Source: an uncultured Eubacteriales bacterium
Lineage (GTDB): Bacteria; Bacillota_A; Clostridia; Christensenellales; Aristaeellaceae
Length of the DNA: 15,663 nucleotides
NCBI GenBank assembly: GCA_900321945.1
Contig: ONXY01000051.1
Span: 1-15,663 of the forward strand
Direction of reading: 5' to 3'
The first letter of the stretch is position 1; each line of letters starts with the position of its first letter. Positions 13,694 through 15,663 of this stretch are shown here, piece after piece. The position numbers and the translations under genes were made by a program. The notes under the pieces are model-generated. The model saw nothing but the letters and a program-made list of their open reading frames with translations. It was not told the origin of the DNA and ran no database searches.

Positions 13694-15345
13694 ACAAGAA
13701 AAGGCTCCGCTGGGACGTCTGGACGGTGATTGCCGTAGCGGTTTTCCTGCTGGTTCTGCTTTTCCTGATCTATCCGCTGACGTCCCTTTTCCTCAGCGCG
13801 TTCCGGGATCCGAAAACCAATGAGATTTCGATTGTCAATTTTCAGAAGTTCTTTACGACAAAATACTATTACCGGTCTCTGCTCAACTCCGTCCGGGTAA
13901 CCTCCGTCGTGACGCTGCTGTGCATCCTGATCGGGGTGCCCATGGCCTACCTGATGACGACCTGCCGGGTCAGGGGGAAGACCTTCCTTGAGATCCTCAT
14001 CATTCTTTCCATGATGAGCCCGCCGTTCATCGGAGCCTATTCCTGGATCCTCATGCTGGGCCGGGGCGGATTTGTGACGAAATTCCTGGAAGGGCTTTTC
14101 GGGTTCCGTATGCCGAACATTTACGGCTTCGGCGGGATCGTCCTCGTCTTTACCATGAAGCTGTATCCGTACATGTACATGTACGTGTCCGGCGCGCTGG
14201 CCAAGCTGGACGCGTCCCTGCCCGAGGCGGCGGAGAACCTGGGGTGTCATCCCTTCAAAAAGGTGTTCACCATTATCACTCCGCTGATTCTTCCCACCGT
14301 GGCGGCCGGGGCGCTGATGGTTTTCACCAACGCATTCTCGGATTTCGGGACGCCGATGATGATCGGCGAAGGCTACCGGACCATGCCGGTGCTGGTCTAT
14401 ACGGAATTTGTCGGGGAGGTGGGCGGTTCCGCCAACTTCGCGGCCTGCCTCAGCATGCTCATGGTTCTCATCACCGTGATTATCTTTGTCGCCCAGCGGT
14501 ACGCCACGGAGCGCCGGAGCTTTGAGATGAGCTTCCTGCGGCCGCTGGAGGTCAAAAAAATGAAGCCGCTGAAGTCGGTACTGGTGCATGTGTTTATCTA
14601 CTCCATCGTGCTGGTGTCCATCCTGCCTCAGCTGAATATCATCGTGTCCTCCTTCCGGGACACCGTGGGCCCCGTGTACAAGGACACCTGGTCGCTCGCC
14701 AACTACCAGGCTGCCCTGAAGAAATTCGGCTTCTCCGTCTTCAACACCTACAAGTTCGCGCTGATCTCCATCGCGGTGGTCATGGTGCTGGGCATGGCGA
14801 TCGCCTATCTGTCCATCCGCCGGCGCAATCCGCTGACCAACGTCCTGGATATCGTGACGATGTTCCCGCTGATCATTTCCGGAACCGTCATGGGCATCAC
14901 GCTGCTGCTGGCGTTCAACAAAAAGCCGCTGCTCCTGAGCGGAACCATGGCGATCATGATCATTTCCTTTGTCATCCGGCGAATGCCGTATACCATCCGC
15001 TCCAGCTCCGCGATTCTGCGGCAGATGAGTCCGAGTATGGAGGAAGCCTCCATCAGCCTCGGCTATACGCCGATCCGGACGTTCTGGAACGTGACGGCGC
15101 CCCTGATGATGTCCGGCGTACTGTCGGGTCTGATCCTCAGCTGGATTACCATCATCAACGAACTCAGTTCCTCCGTGATCCTCTTTACCGGCCGGACCAC
15201 GACGATGAGCGTGGCCGTGTATACGGAGGTGACGCGGAACGAGTTCGGCCCCGCTTCGGCGCTCTCGGCGATTCTGACGGTGACGGTCATCCTGTCCCTG
15301 CTCCTGTTCTTCAGAATATCCGGAAAGAAGAGCATCTCCATGTAA
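13690..15345 (+). CDS. Fused double-domain ABC importer permease (FbpB/AfuB type), 551 aa
   Basis: Inner-membrane channel with both halves of the transporter in one chain. Each half holds about six spans and one cytoplasmic EAA loop: LPEAAENLGCHPFKK near residue 178-192, and MEEASISLGYTPIRT at about 450-464. These are the two contacts to the ATPase. This two-in-one layout (about 500-690 residues) is typical of FbpB/SfuB/AfuB-type permeases and not of most sugar importers, which use two separate permeases. Two starts are possible: 13684 (AAGGAG only four bases away) and 13690 (ten bases away, in an ATGA overlap with the ATPase stop). I prefer 13690 for the spacing and the overlap; 13684 would add two residues. 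No periplasmic domain of note is seen. It belongs to the same complex as the two preceding products. Confidence 0.93.
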   Translation: MNKKRLRWDVWTVIAVAVFLLVLLFLIYPLTSLFLSAFRDPKTNEISIVNFQKFFTTKYYYRSLLNSVRVTSVVTLLCILIGVPMAYLMTTCRVRGKTFLEILIILSMMSPPFIGAYSWILMLGRGGFVTKFLEGLFGFRMPNIYGFGGIVLVFTMKLYPYMYMYVSGALAKLDASLPEAAENLGCHPFKKVFTIITPLILPTVAAGALMVFTNAFSDFGTPMMIGEGYRTMPVLVYTEFVGEVGGSANFAACLSMLMVLITVIIFVAQRYATERRSFEMSFLRPLEVKKMKPLKSVLVHVFIYSIVLVSILPQLNIIVSSFRDTVGPVYKDTWSLANYQAALKKFGFSVFNTYKFALISIAVVMVLGMAIAYLSIRRRNPLTNVLDIVTMFPLIISGTVMGITLLLAFNKKPLLLSGTMAIMIISFVIRRMPYTIRSSSAILRQMSPSMEEASISLGYTPIRTFWNVTAPLMMSGVLSGLILSWITIINELSSSVILFTGRTTTMSVAVYTEVTRNEFGPASALSAILTVTVILSLLLFFRISGKKSISM

Positions 15346-15349
15346 CCCC

Positions 15350-15365
15350 CGTCCGAGGGCGGACG
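15350..15365 (+). other. Small hairpin after the permease gene
   Basis: CGTCCG-AGGG-CGGACG, a 6-bp stem with a 4-nt loop five bases past the permease stop codon, followed by AAAGC and not by T. Too weak and U-less for a terminator, so the downstream aldolase gene is probably still in the operon. The remaining 75 bp up to the aldolase gene show nothing else beyond its ribosome site. Confidence 0.3.
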
Positions 15366-15441
15366 AAAGCATATCCGGTCATACTCACCCGGCGCGGGCG
15401 TCTCCGCGCACTCACGACACACGCAAAGGAGAAAAAAGAAA

Positions 15442-15663
15442 ATGGCGCTTGAAAAGGTCAGTACAATCCTCAGAATGGCGGATGAGGCGAACACGTCCGC
15501 GATCGGTTTCAACTGCAACGACTACACGATGGCTTATTCCGTGATTCAGGTGGCCGAGGAGCTCGGCAAGCCGGTCATCGTCATGCTGTATCCGCCGGAC
15601 AATTTCGAAAGCAACTGCTGCGGCGTCGCGGGCTTCGCGGCCACGGTCCGGGAGCTCGCCGCG
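15442..15663 (+). CDS. Class II fructose-bisphosphate aldolase family protein, N-terminal 74 aa (cut by window end)
   Basis: The first 74 codons of an ORF that is still open at the end of the window. The sequence AIGFNCNDYTMAYSVIQVAE (20-39) followed by LGKPVIVML (41-49) is the first beta-strand and helix of the class II aldolase barrel (FbaA, GatY/KbaY, IolJ group), where the usual form is A-x-G-x-F-N-x-N-N. These zinc enzymes cleave or join ketose phosphates using dihydroxyacetone phosphate or dihydroxyacetone-like donors. The zinc histidines lie beyond the window, so activity and subgroup cannot be judged. AAAGGAG (15425-15431) lies ten bases before the ATG. It follows the permease by 96 bp with no strong terminator, so it probably shares the dhaKL-transporter operon and supplies or consumes the triose handled by DhaKL. 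Confidence 0.8.
   Translation, partial: MALEKVSTILRMADEANTSAIGFNCNDYTMAYSVIQVAEELGKPVIVMLYPPDNFESNCCGVAGFAATVRELAA

Noticed and set aside
11423..15345. Iron(III) uptake system
   Set aside because: The overall family resemblance is real, but the binding protein lacks the tandem Tyr, and the neighbours are sugar-metabolism genes with no siderophore or Fur-box-like context that I could see.
13519..15372. Minus-strand ORF of 617 codons opposite the permease
   Set aside because: It is His, Gln and Arg rich, the complement of membrane-protein codons, and has no domain.
1..15663. Mobile element, prophage, CRISPR array or defence island
   Set aside because: No transposase, integrase, phage structural gene, regularly spaced repeats, tRNA or terminal inverted repeats were found. 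Gene content and base composition look uniform and chromosomal.

Overview
The window is about 15.7 kb of GC-rich (roughly 60% by eye) bacterial DNA. It is densely coding, with strong AGGAG-type ribosome binding sites, short intergenic gaps and sigma-A-like promoters. Together with a secreted GH5 glucanase, an M3 oligoendopeptidase, a short MutS-like ATPase and a PTS-type DhaK/DhaL pair, this suggests a GC-rich Clostridia-type Bacillota from a gut or rumen habitat. That placement is inference; no rRNA or lineage marker is present.

Left arm (1-9394), all on the minus strand. In transcription order: a MutS-related ATPase from a near-consensus promoter at 9477-9505; an M3-family oligoendopeptidase; a membrane acyltransferase (acyltransferase-3 type) with an extra C-terminal domain; a 46-residue acidic protein; a secreted GH5 endoglucanase-like enzyme ending at a clear intrinsic terminator (2501-2536); and a two-gene ABC-2 export system (ATPase and permease, ATGA overlap). 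This looks like ordinary cell-envelope, peptide and plant-polysaccharide metabolism. The exporter's substrate cannot be read from the sequence.

Right arm (9535-15663), all on the plus strand. A promoter back-to-back with the mutS-like one reads through a leader of about 155 nt into dhaK, dhaL, a periplasmic-type binding protein gene, an ABC ATPase gene, a gene for a fused double-domain permease, and the first 74 codons of a class II (FbaA/GatY-type) aldolase cut by the window end. The transporter has the architecture usually annotated as ferric iron uptake (FbpABC/AfuABC). However, the binding protein lacks the tandem tyrosines of ferric binding proteins, and its neighbours are a dihydroxyacetone-type kinase and an aldolase. 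The best reading is an uptake and breakdown operon for a small phosphorylated or ketose-type sugar, comparable to the Actinobacillus AfuABC sugar-phosphate importer, with triose units entering glycolysis through DhaKL and the aldolase.

Expression inside this operon seems to be tuned by RNA structure: an 18-bp dyad before the binding-protein gene, a textbook terminator straight after it (12497-12539), and a 9-bp hairpin just upstream of the ATPase ribosome binding site. No tRNA, rRNA, CRISPR array, insertion sequence, integrase or phage gene was seen.
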